Shown: in pieces, positions 9,451 to 17,233 of the stretch
How the letters are laid out: each line of letters begins with the position of its first letter
Numbering within the stretch: position 1 is the first letter of the stretch
Assembly (NCBI RefSeq): GCF_014252955.1
Contig: NZ_JACMIA010000001.1
Span: forward strand, 1,116,001-1,180,000
DNA length: 64,000 nt
DNA from: Stappia sp. 28M-7
GTDB taxonomy: Bacteria; Pseudomonadota; Alphaproteobacteria; Rhizobiales; Stappiaceae
Reading direction: 5' to 3'
Notes under the pieces: model-generated
Databases searched by the model: none
The model's input: only the letters and a program-made list of their open reading frames with translations
What the model was told of the DNA's origin: nothing
Made by a program: the position numbers and the translations under genes

Positions 9451-9467
9451 TGGACGTAAGCGTCAAG
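9451..9467 (-). promoter_or_regulatory. GACG-TAAG-CGTC dyad overlapping a TTGACG -35-like hexamer
   Basis: On the minus strand this reads TTGACGCTTACGTCCA. The TTGACG is a good -35 hexamer, and the GACG/CGTC inverted repeat starts inside it and extends into the spacer, as MerR-type operators do. The -10 is not clear. Probable MerR gene promoter/operator. Confidence 0.4.
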
Positions 9468-9680
9468 CTTCCTGGCGAACGCGTGCGGGAGGCAGGCTTG
9501 CGATCCGCAAGGCGCGTTTACCAGTCGTTAAGCATGTAAATCCCGGACTTAACGGCCTGTTTACCATAAGCGGCGACAGTTTACGGCAAGCTCGTCCGGG
9601 TCCTGTGTAGCCGTGTTCCGACCTGGGGCGAAGAAGATTGCTGGCGCGCACGCGCCCCACATGGGTTTGAGAGGCAGTTC

Positions 9681-12600
9681 ATGTCCTGGAACGCGCGACA
9701 TCGCAGTGAACGCGGCCTTCCGCAGGAAGACGGCTACGGGCGCGAAGCGCATGGCGATCCGGAAAGCTGGTACGAGCCGCGGCGCCGGGCGCCGGCTGCC
9801 GATCCGCAGCGCGGTGAACGGGCGAGGGCGCGCGAGCAGCTCAACGATGTCGCAGATGCCCTGGGCCGTCTCATGGACACGCCGCAGCCCGCCCCCGCAG
9901 GCAACCGGCAGACACGCCGCGCGGCTGCCGCTCGGGCCCGCAACGAACGTCCCGCAGCGCCCGCCGCCGCCCCGGCGCGTGCGCCCGCCGGATCGCGCAG
10001 CGGCCGCATCGAGGCGGTGCTGAACGCGCTCGACCGGCTGGACCGCCGGGTCGAGGATCTCTCCAACGAGGCCGACGCCGAGGAGCGGACGATGCGCCCG
10101 GTCCGTGCGAGCGCTCCGGCTCGCGCTGCCGCCCCGGCGCGTGCCCCGCGCCGCGCCGCGCCGCCGCAGGCCCGCGAGACGTGGAGCGAGGACTGGCAGG
10201 ACGAGGGCTTCGACGCCCCGCGCGATCCCCGCCGCACCGCCCGTTACGACACCCGTCAGCCCGCCGCCTATGACGACAGCGAGGCGGCTTACGACGATCT
10301 GGCGGACGACGGTTATGGCGAGCCCCGCGAGGCTGTGTCGCCGGCGCGCAGCACCTGGCGCGAGGCGCGCGAGGACGGCTATCGCCAGCCGGCGGACTGG
10401 CGCGAGGACCGGTCCGAGGAGGACCTGCGCCCGCTCATCCGCGATCTTGCCCACCGGGTTGACCGCGCCACCGGCGCGCGGGACGACCAGCTGGGCGTGC
10501 TGCGGCGCGAGATTGCCGACCTGCGTGGTTTCCTCACCCAGAGCCTGCGCGCCGAGCGCGAGCGGACCGTCTCCCGCGACACCGGCGAGATGCGCCGCCT
10601 GTCGGATGCGGTGGAGCGGCTGCGTGCCGACCGGGGCGACATGCGGATCGTGCGTGAGGTCCGTGCCGAGATTTCCGATCTGCGGTCGATGATCGACCAG
10701 TCCAATGTCGAGGGCATGCTGCAGACGCTGGAAAGCGGCTATGCACACCTCGTCCAGCGCCTCGACGAGATGTCCCGCGACCAGCTGGAGCCCCGGCTCG
10801 TCGCCGATCTCGGCCGTCGTCTCGCCGATATCGAGGAAGCGTTCCGCATCGTGCCGCGCGGCGACCAGATCGCCGCGCTCGACGACCGGGTGGCCGATAT
10901 CGGCCACCGGGTGGAGGAACTCGTGCGTCGCAGCGGCGGTGCCGATCTCGACCTGCTGCGCGGCGAGATCCGCGCGGTGCGCGATCTTGTCGAGCGCTTC
11001 GACGTCGGCGACCTGCTCGCGGGCATCGACGAGCGCATGACCGCGCTGGCCCAGCGGTTCGATACGATCGACCGGCTGGTCGACGAGCAGCGCCACCTGT
11101 CCGAGCGGATGGGCGCCATCGAGCACCGGCTGCCCCAGTCGGGCGCGGTCGACCGGCTGCAGGATCGCCTGGAAGAGATCGCCAGCATGCTGGCCGATGA
11201 TCGCAACACCCGCACCGATCCGCAGCTCGACGAGAAGCTGGGCGAGATCGCCGGCCGGCTGAAGCGGATCGAGACCGCGCGGCAGATGCCGCCGAGCTAT
11301 GACGCGGCCTTCACGCTGCTGGAAAAGCGCCTTGCCGCCATCGACGGCAAGATCAATGCCCTCGACCGGCCGGACCGGGTGACGCTCGTCGCCGAGGGCC
11401 AGCAGGGCAGCATCGAGGCGGACCTGATCGCCCGCCTGGAGGCCGGCATCTCCAATCTCAACGAGCGCTTCGAGGCGGGCCGCGCGTCCGCCGGCGCCGA
11501 CGAGTTCGAGAGCCTGCGCCGCGAGATCGTCTCGCTGCGCGACAGCGTGTCCCAGCCGGTCTCCGTGGTCGAGCTGGAAGCGCAGCTGCGCGATCTTGCC
11601 GAGGCCGTGAACCGCGGCGCGTCGAGCGACGACGTGGCGGTGCTGTCGCAGGTCGAGGACAAGATCGCGGCGCTTGCCGCGAAGCTGGATGCAGCCGACA
11701 GCGGCTTTGCCCGTCTCGGCGAGATCCAGAGCGCGCTGCAGTCGGGCGGGGCAGGGGGCGGCGATGTCGCCCAGGCCCTGCGCGGCGACCTGCACCGCCT
11801 GATGGAGGCGGCGACCAGTTCTGAGCGGCGTGCCCGCGAATCCATGGACAGCGTCCAGGACGTACTGGCGTCGATCAACAACCGTCTGATGGCGCTGGAG
11901 CAGGACACCCGCGTCGCCACGATGCCGCCTCCGGGTCCGGAAGACGACCGGCCGCTGGAGCCGGGCTCCGGCAAGCCGCGCGTGCGCCAGCAGGCGCAGC
12001 CGCGCATGGAAGCGCCGATCATGCCGCGTGCCGAGATGCCGGCCGCCGCCGCTGCCGATGGCTCCGTGCCGCCGCAGCGCTCGGCTGCCCGCCCGGCCGG
12101 CGCGCGTCCCTCCTCGCCGATGGGTGCGGGGCGCACCGGTGCGCAGCCGCAGGACGGGCGCGACCGCAAGGCCGACTTCATCGCCGCAGCCCGCCGTGCC
12201 GCCCAGGCGGCGAGCGAGGAAGCCAACGCGTCCGGCTCGGGTCTGTCCTTCGGGAGCCTCACGTCCTCCTCATCCGACGACAAGCCGCGCGCCAGCGCCG
12301 CCGGCTGGCTGCGCTCCAAGCTCGCGCGCGGCAAGGCAAAGAGCAAGGATGCGCCGGAAGCCGAGACCGCCGAGGTCGTGGAGCCGCGGCCGCTTGCCGG
12401 CGATCGCCGCGACGGGCCGCGCTCGGATGCCGCGCGCAGCCGCCGCGAGGAGCTCGCCGATGAGCTGCGTGCCGACATGCGCGCTGCGGCGTCCGTCGAC
12501 GCGCAAGAGGTGGAGACCGAAGACAAGGGCGGCCGCAGGCTGTTCTCCGCAGGCGGTCGCCGCGCGGTGATGCTGGCCGCCGCCGCCGTGATCATCGCGG

Positions 12601-13994
12601 TCGGTGCGCTGCAGATCTTCAAGCTGGTCTCGCCGGCCGAGCGCAACATCGCTTCGCTTGAGACCCCGCCGACCATCGAGGCGACGACCAATGTGCCGCC
12701 TGTCGCGACCGCAGACACGGGCGTGGCCGAAGCCGGCGCCAAGGCGCGCGTACCCGAGGCACGGCAGCTCGCGAGCGAAGCCCCGCCCGAGCCGGTCTCG
12801 CCGCCGCCAGCGGCCGTGTCGACGGCGGATGCGGGGATGAGCGGCATGGACATGCCGGACCTGGTGCAGGACCGCCCGGCCGCGACCGGGGGCGACGTTC
12901 CGCTGGCCGGGCCGCAGAGCGCGCCTGCCTCCGAGCCGGGATCCGATCTCGCCTTCGCGCCGCCGGCCGTGTCCGGCAACGCCTTCTCGACCGCTCCGGG
13001 CGCCATTCCCGGCACCATCCCCGGTGCGCAGTTCCAGACGCCGGGCAGCGCGCCTGCCTCGCTCGACTTTGCGTCTCGCACCACGGCGATGGCGCCGGCC
13101 GGCCCCGCAGCAGGTGCGGCCATCGGCGGCATCCCGGCCGAGGCCGGTCCCGTCTCCCTGCGCCAGGCAGCCGCCGGGGGCGACCCGGCCGCGCTGTTCG
13201 CGATCGCGGTGAACTATACCGAAGGCACCGGCGTCCAGCCGGACCTGAAGCAGGCCGCCAGCTATTATCGCAAGGCCGCCGATGCCGGTCTTGCACCCGC
13301 CCAGTACCGTCTCGGCAGCCTCTACGAGAAGGGCCGCGGCGTGGAGAAGAACCTGGAGACGGCGCGCGACTGGTATCGCCGCGCCGCCGAGCAGGGCAAC
13401 GCCAAGGCCGCGCACAATCTCGCGGTGCTGTATGCGGAAGGCCTGTCCGGCACGCCGGAGTTCAACGACGCCTCCTACTGGTTCAAGAAGGCTGCCAATT
13501 TCGGCCTCGCCGACAGCCAGTACAATCTCGGCATTCTCTATGCTCGCGGGCTCGGCCTGGAGAAGAACCTGGTCGAGAGCTACAAGTGGTTCGCCCTTGC
13601 CGCCCGCCAGGGCGACCGGGATGCCGGCAACAAGCGCGATGAGCTTGCCAACATGCTCTCGCGCGAGCAACTGGCCGAAGCGCGCATCGCGGTGGAAACC
13701 TGGAAGGAAGCCCCGCGCGCGCTGGCGGCCAACCAGGTGGAGTTCAACCCGGCCTGGTCCGTGCCGGCGGAGGTCGAAGCACCGCGCGCAAGCGCGTCTG
13801 CGGACCCGCGCGAACTGGTGATGAATGCGCAAAAGCTGCTGGCCCAGCGGGGATTCGATCCGGGCACGCCGGACGGTCAGATCGGGCCGCGGACCCGCGA
13901 GGCGGTGCGCGCCTTCCAGCAGGCCAACGGCCTGCCGGTGACCGGCGCGATCTCGCCGGATCTGGTCAAGGCGCTGGCCGGCGAGAACATCTGA
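9681..13994 (+). CDS. PodJ-like polar localisation factor: coiled coil, one membrane segment, Sel1 repeats, peptidoglycan-binding domain
   Basis: A 1437-residue protein. The first 950 residues are low-complexity (Ala/Arg/Asp-rich) and heptad-rich, with many segments like VEDLSNEAD and IDRLVDEQRHLSERM, implying a long cytoplasmic coiled coil. A single membrane segment (AVMLAAAAVIIAVGALQIF) is at about 962-980. A Pro/Ala-rich linker follows, then four Sel1-like repeats (about 1165-1330; for example YYRKAADAGLAPAQYRLGSL) and a C-terminal peptidoglycan-binding domain (1375-1437, AQKLLAQRGFDPGTPDGQIG). This matches PodJ-type organisers that mark a cell pole and recruit signalling proteins in Caulobacter and Rhizobiales. 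GAGAGG seven bases upstream supports the start. Direct evidence of polar function is lacking. Confidence 0.85.
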   Translation: MSWNARHRSERGLPQEDGYGREAHGDPESWYEPRRRAPAADPQRGERARAREQLNDVADALGRLMDTPQPAPAGNRQTRRAAAARARNERPAAPAAAPARAPAGSRSGRIEAVLNALDRLDRRVEDLSNEADAEERTMRPVRASAPARAAAPARAPRRAAPPQARETWSEDWQDEGFDAPRDPRRTARYDTRQPAAYDDSEAAYDDLADDGYGEPREAVSPARSTWREAREDGYRQPADWREDRSEEDLRPLIRDLAHRVDRATGARDDQLGVLRREIADLRGFLTQSLRAERERTVSRDTGEMRRLSDAVERLRADRGDMRIVREVRAEISDLRSMIDQSNVEGMLQTLESGYAHLVQRLDEMSRDQLEPRLVADLGRRLADIEEAFRIVPRGDQIAALDDRVADIGHRVEELVRRSGGADLDLLRGEIRAVRDLVERFDVGDLLAGIDERMTALAQRFDTIDRLVDEQRHLSERMGAIEHRLPQSGAVDRLQDRLEEIASMLADDRNTRTDPQLDEKLGEIAGRLKRIETARQMPPSYDAAFTLLEKRLAAIDGKINALDRPDRVTLVAEGQQGSIEADLIARLEAGISNLNERFEAGRASAGADEFESLRREIVSLRDSVSQPVSVVELEAQLRDLAEAVNRGASSDDVAVLSQVEDKIAALAAKLDAADSGFARLGEIQSALQSGGAGGGDVAQALRGDLHRLMEAATSSERRARESMDSVQDVLASINNRLMALEQDTRVATMPPPGPEDDRPLEPGSGKPRVRQQAQPRMEAPIMPRAEMPAAAAADGSVPPQRSAARPAGARPSSPMGAGRTGAQPQDGRDRKADFIAAARRAAQAASEEANASGSGLSFGSLTSSSSDDKPRASAAGWLRSKLARGKAKSKDAPEAETAEVVEPRPLAGDRRDGPRSDAARSRREELADELRADMRAAASVDAQEVETEDKGGRRLFSAGGRRAVMLAAAAVIIAVGALQIFKLVSPAERNIASLETPPTIEATTNVPPVATADTGVAEAGAKARVPEARQLASEAPPEPVSPPPAAVSTADAGMSGMDMPDLVQDRPAATGGDVPLAGPQSAPASEPGSDLAFAPPAVSGNAFSTAPGAIPGTIPGAQFQTPGSAPASLDFASRTTAMAPAGPAAGAAIGGIPAEAGPVSLRQAAAGGDPAALFAIAVNYTEGTGVQPDLKQAASYYRKAADAGLAPAQYRLGSLYEKGRGVEKNLETARDWYRRAAEQGNAKAAHNLAVLYAEGLSGTPEFNDASYWFKKAANFGLADSQYNLGILYARGLGLEKNLVESYKWFALAARQGDRDAGNKRDELANMLSREQLAEARIAVETWKEAPRALAANQVEFNPAWSVPAEVEAPRASASADPRELVMNAQKLLAQRGFDPGTPDGQIGPRTREAVRAFQQANGLPVTGAISPDLVKALAGENI

Positions 13995-14040
13995 TCCGGC
14001 CCTGTGCAAGGCCTTGGCCGGATCCGTTGACGCAAAGGAG

Positions 14041-14068
14041 CGGGCGCAGCCGCAAATGCGCCCGTTTC
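14041..14068 (+). terminator. Terminator after the PodJ-like gene
   Basis: CGGGCGCA (14041-14048) pairs perfectly with TGCGCCCG (14057-14064) around an 8-base loop, followed by TTTC. A second hairpin, GATCCGGCC with GGCCGGATC, begins at the stop codon of the PodJ-like gene, so the 3' end of that transcript may be doubly structured. Confidence 0.6.
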
Positions 14069-14071
14069 ACG

Positions 14072-14101
14072 TTGACATAAGGGAAGCTGGCAGGCTTTAT
14101 C
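14072..14101 (+). promoter_or_regulatory. Sigma-70-like promoter for the TauE/SafE operon
   Basis: TTGACA (14072-14077) is a consensus -35 hexamer. TTTATC (14096-14101) is 18 bases further on; shifting one base gives CTTTAT with a 17-base spacer. It leaves a leader of about 120 nt before the GTG start at 14229. Confidence 0.6.
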
Positions 14102-14228
14102 CTTAGGAAAAGCATGGGCTTCCGGGGGCTGCGAACCTCAATCGCCACAGGCGGAGAGCGCAGCGGGCCATTTCATCAACCTCCACGCCGCCCGTCGGGG
14201 ACGAGCGGCCACAAGCCGCCGGTGTGCC

Positions 14229-15164
14229 GTGCAAGTTTACCTCCCCATCGCCGAACTGCCGATCAACATGTTCATGGTGTTCGGGATGGGTGGTGCCGTG
14301 GGCTTCCTGTCGGGCCTGTTCGGCATCGGCGGCGGCTTCCTGCTGACACCGCTGCTGATCTTCTCCGGCATCCCGCCGGCCATCTCCGTCGCCACCGTCA
14401 CCACCCAGGTCGTCGCGTCCTCGACATCCGGCGTCGTCGCCTATTGGCGGCGCAAGATGATCGACTTCAAGCTCGCCTGGATGCTGCTGGTCGGCGGTGT
14501 CGTCGGCTCGGCGGTGGGCGTGTGGCTGTTCGGCATCCTGCAGACGCTCGGCCAGCTCGACCTCGTCATTTCGCTGTCCTACGTGACCTTCCTCAGCGCC
14601 ATTGGCGGGCTGATGCTGTTCGAGTCCCTGCGCGCGATGGCGCGGCGACGCTCCGGCGCCAAGGTGACGGCGCGCCGGCCCGGGCAACACAACTGGGTCC
14701 ACGGCCTGCCGCTGAAGGTGCGGTTCTACCGCTCGCGGCTGTACGTCAGCATCATTCCGATCATCGGGCTGGGCGCCATCATCGGTTTTCTCGGCACGAT
14801 CCTGGGTATCGGCGGCGGCTTCATGATGGTGCCGGCGCTGATCTATCTCCTGCGGGTGCCGACCAACATCGTCATCGGCACGTCGCTGCTGCAGATCCTG
14901 GTGACCATGGCCGCCGCCACCGTGCTGCATGCCATGTCCACGCAGTCGGTCGATATCGTGCTTGCCATGCTCCTGATGGTGGGTGGCGTCATCGGCGCCC
15001 AGTTCGGGGCGCGCATGGGGCAGAAGCTGCGCGGCGACCAGCTGCGGCTGCTGCTGGCACTGCTGGTGCTGGGCGTCGGCGTCCGCTTCGCGGTGAACCT
15101 GCTGATGCAGCCGGACGAGCTCTACGCCGTCGATCCCACCTTGATCCTGGAGCCGGCGCAATGA
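14229..15164 (+). CDS. TauE/SafE-family membrane transporter
   Basis: A 311-residue polytopic membrane protein with the two-fold TauE/SafE repeat: FLSGLFGIGGGFLLTPLLI near residue 27 and FLGTILGIGGGFMMVPALI near residue 187, separated by an Arg-rich cytoplasmic loop. The family exports or takes up sulfite, sulfonate or organic anions; substrate cannot be read from sequence. The GTG at 14229 (MQVYLPIAEL) is chosen because homologues I recall begin MQ-x-YLPIAE, though no strong ribosome site precedes it. It overlaps the next gene by four bases (ATGA), so the two are almost certainly co-translated. Confidence 0.88.
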   Translation: MQVYLPIAELPINMFMVFGMGGAVGFLSGLFGIGGGFLLTPLLIFSGIPPAISVATVTTQVVASSTSGVVAYWRRKMIDFKLAWMLLVGGVVGSAVGVWLFGILQTLGQLDLVISLSYVTFLSAIGGLMLFESLRAMARRRSGAKVTARRPGQHNWVHGLPLKVRFYRSRLYVSIIPIIGLGAIIGFLGTILGIGGGFMMVPALIYLLRVPTNIVIGTSLLQILVTMAAATVLHAMSTQSVDIVLAMLLMVGGVIGAQFGARMGQKLRGDQLRLLLALLVLGVGVRFAVNLLMQPDELYAVDPTLILEPAQ

Positions 15165-15949
15165 CCGGCCGCCGTCTCCTCCTGCCGGTCCTCGGCCTGC
15201 TCGCCATCGTGTTCACGCAAGCGGGAGCGCCCGCGCGGGCCGAGAGCCTGACCGCGGCGCTGTCGGCGGATGTGGTGCGGATCGAGTCCAACTATACGGG
15301 CACCAACATCGTCGTCTTCGGCGAGATCGCCCGCGATGCGGGCACGGTCGGCCGGCCCGATCCGTACGACATCGCGGTGGTTGTCTCGGGGCCGGAAAGC
15401 GATGTGACCACGCGGCGCAAGGGCCGCTTTCTCGGCATCTGGGTGAACCGGGACGCGGAAGTCTTTGCCGAGGTGCCGAGCTTCCTGGCGGTGCACACGA
15501 CCCGGCCTCCGCACGAGCTTTCCTCGCGCGCCATTCTGGAAGAGCATCGGATCGGGCTGCATTTCCTCAATCTCCGGATCGCCCGCGCCTCGCAGGTGCC
15601 GATCAGCGACCGGGACAACTTCCGCGCAGCGTTCCTGCGCCTGCGCCAGGCGAGCGGCCTTTATTCCGAGCGCCACGACGTCATCGATTTCCTAGGCAAC
15701 TCGCTGTTCCGCACCTCGGTGGCGCTGCCGGCGAACATTCCCGTGGGCGACTACAAGGTGACCGTCTACCTGCTGCAGGGAGGCACGTTGCTGGCCGAAA
15801 CGCAGATGCCTCTGCGCGTCGCCAAGACCGGCTTCGAGCAATACACCTATTGGTTCGCTCACCAGTATTCGGCAGCCTATGGCCTTCTCGCCGTGCTGCT
15901 GGCGGTGTTCACCGGCTGGCTCGCCGGAGTGATCTTCCGCCGCGACTAG
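15161..15949 (+). CDS. TIGR02186-family membrane-anchored protein
   Basis: A 262-residue protein. A signal-like N-terminus (LLLPVLGLLAIVFTQAGAPARA) is followed by an extracytoplasmic domain with SNYTGTNIVVFGEI, PYDIAVVVSGP and GLYSERHDVIDFLGNSLFRT. A C-terminal membrane helix (AAYGLLAVLLAVFTGWLAGVIF) ends in the RRD tail. This fits TIGR02186, a conserved alphaproteobacterial family of unknown function usually found right after a TauE/SafE gene. The ATGA overlap with the permease here reproduces that pairing and suggests a periplasmic accessory subunit (inference). Confidence 0.85.
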   Translation: MTGRRLLLPVLGLLAIVFTQAGAPARAESLTAALSADVVRIESNYTGTNIVVFGEIARDAGTVGRPDPYDIAVVVSGPESDVTTRRKGRFLGIWVNRDAEVFAEVPSFLAVHTTRPPHELSSRAILEEHRIGLHFLNLRIARASQVPISDRDNFRAAFLRLRQASGLYSERHDVIDFLGNSLFRTSVALPANIPVGDYKVTVYLLQGGTLLAETQMPLRVAKTGFEQYTYWFAHQYSAAYGLLAVLLAVFTGWLAGVIFRRD

Positions 15950-16003
15950 GACGTATCCGCGCAAAACACCCGTCACGGACGGCACAAAGGCGCGGAGGTA
16001 CAT

Positions 16004-16501
16004 ATGGCGGCGGCCAAACCCGATCTCACCCGTTTTGCAGCCCAGCCGGGCCCGGCTGGCGCCGTGCGGCTCGGCTATGCCGGGCTGCTCCCTTTCGTCT
16101 TCGCCGCGCTGTATCTGTGTTATGCCGCGCTGCAGGCGAGCCAGCCGTCATTCGTCGAGCCGATAGCCCGTGCGGCAGCGATCTACGGCGCGGCGATCCT
16201 GTCGTTTCTGGGCGGGGTGCGCTGGGGCGTCGCCATGGCCGGGCGCCAGCGGGGCATGCGCGAGTTCGCCTTGTCGGTATTGCCGTCGCTGCTGGGCTGG
16301 GGTGCCGCGCTGTTGCCGCCGGTCGCAGCAATGGTGGTACTTGCGGGCGGCTTCCTGATGCAGGCGGGCTGGGATCAACGGGCCGCGGTCAAGGGCTCGC
16401 TGCCGCTGTGGTACGCGACATTGTGGCGGCGGCTCAGCGTGGTGGTCACCGTGGCTTTGCTTGTCTCGGCCGCCGGGTTGCTGCTCGGCCGTGCCGCGTG
16501 A
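16004..16501 (+). CDS. DUF3429-family membrane protein
   Basis: A 165-residue, four- to five-helix membrane protein with the DUF3429 core ILSFLGGVRWGVAMAG and the later LPSLLGWGAALLPP and GWDQRAAVKG-x-LPLWY stretches. Function is unknown. GGAGG sits five bases before the ATG. It follows the TIGR02186 gene by 54 bp on the same strand and could share its transcript. It converges on pdeM, leaving only six bases between stop codons. Confidence 0.82.
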   Translation: MAAAKPDLTRFAAQPGPAGAVRLGYAGLLPFVFAALYLCYAALQASQPSFVEPIARAAAIYGAAILSFLGGVRWGVAMAGRQRGMREFALSVLPSLLGWGAALLPPVAAMVVLAGGFLMQAGWDQRAAVKGSLPLWYATLWRRLSVVVTVALLVSAAGLLLGRAA

Positions 16502-16507
16502 GCGGGC

Positions 16508-17233
16508 TCAGTCGGAAACGAGGCGGGTCGCGGTAAAGGGATAGAGTCGGCCATCGCCGAGCATGAAGACGGAAAACTCGCGCGCGGGAAAATACGGGCC
16601 CCATGCCTCGTCCAGCACATTGAGCCCGCCGGTAAACACCCCGAAGGCGGGCAGCACCAGCCGGGTTCCGTCGGTGGCAAAGCACGGGCGTCGCACGCTA
16701 CGGCCATAGCGGCGGATGCGGGCGGCCGGATGCAGGTGGCCGGCGATCTCGCCCGGAGGCGCGCCGTCCTCCGGCTCATGGCGGAACAGGAGGCCGCCGA
16801 GGGCGATTTCGTCCACCGTTTCGCCGCATAGTCCGACCGGCGCGATGGGGTCATGGTTGCCGGTCACCCAGATCCACTCGCGGCCGAGCTGCAGCGTGGT
16901 CAGCATCGCCCGGTAGGAGGCGGGCAGGCGGTCGGACCCCTCGCCGTCGTGGAAACTGTCGCCGAGCGCGATCACGCGGGTCGGCTGGAAGGCGTCGATG
17001 GCCTCCGCCAGCTTTTCCAGCGTCGCGGCGGTGTCGTAGGGCGGAAGCATCAAGCCCTTGCGGGCGAAGGACGAGCCTTTTTCGAAGTGCAGGTCGGCGA
17101 CGACGAGCGTGTTCTCGTCCGGCCACCACATGGCACCGCTGTCGTGAAGGCCGACGATTTCGCCCGCGATGGAAATGTCATGGCAAACGGGCGCGAAGCG
17201 TCGCACCTCGTTGCGGGCAAGAAACGGCCTCAC
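16508..17233 (-). CDS. pdeM: Ligase-associated DNA damage response endonuclease PdeM (metallophosphoesterase)
   Basis: A 241-residue calcineurin-like phosphoesterase with the dinuclear metal motifs DLHFEKG, GDSFHD, GNHDP and GHLHP in order, plus the late LPAFGVFTGG stretch. This is the TIGR04123 pattern; relatives are Mn-dependent DNA nucleases encoded with an Lhr-type helicase, an exonuclease and a LigB-type ligase. The start is a GTG whose first four bases overlap the helicase stop codon (GTGA), showing translational coupling. All metal ligands look intact. Confidence 0.92.
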   Translation of the reverse strand: MRPFLARNEVRRFAPVCHDISIAGEIVGLHDSGAMWWPDENTLVVADLHFEKGSSFARKGLMLPPYDTAATLEKLAEAIDAFQPTRVIALGDSFHDGEGSDRLPASYRAMLTTLQLGREWIWVTGNHDPIAPVGLCGETVDEIALGGLLFRHEPEDGAPPGEIAGHLHPAARIRRYGRSVRRPCFATDGTRLVLPAFGVFTGGLNVLDEAWGPYFPAREFSVFMLGDGRLYPFTATRLVSD

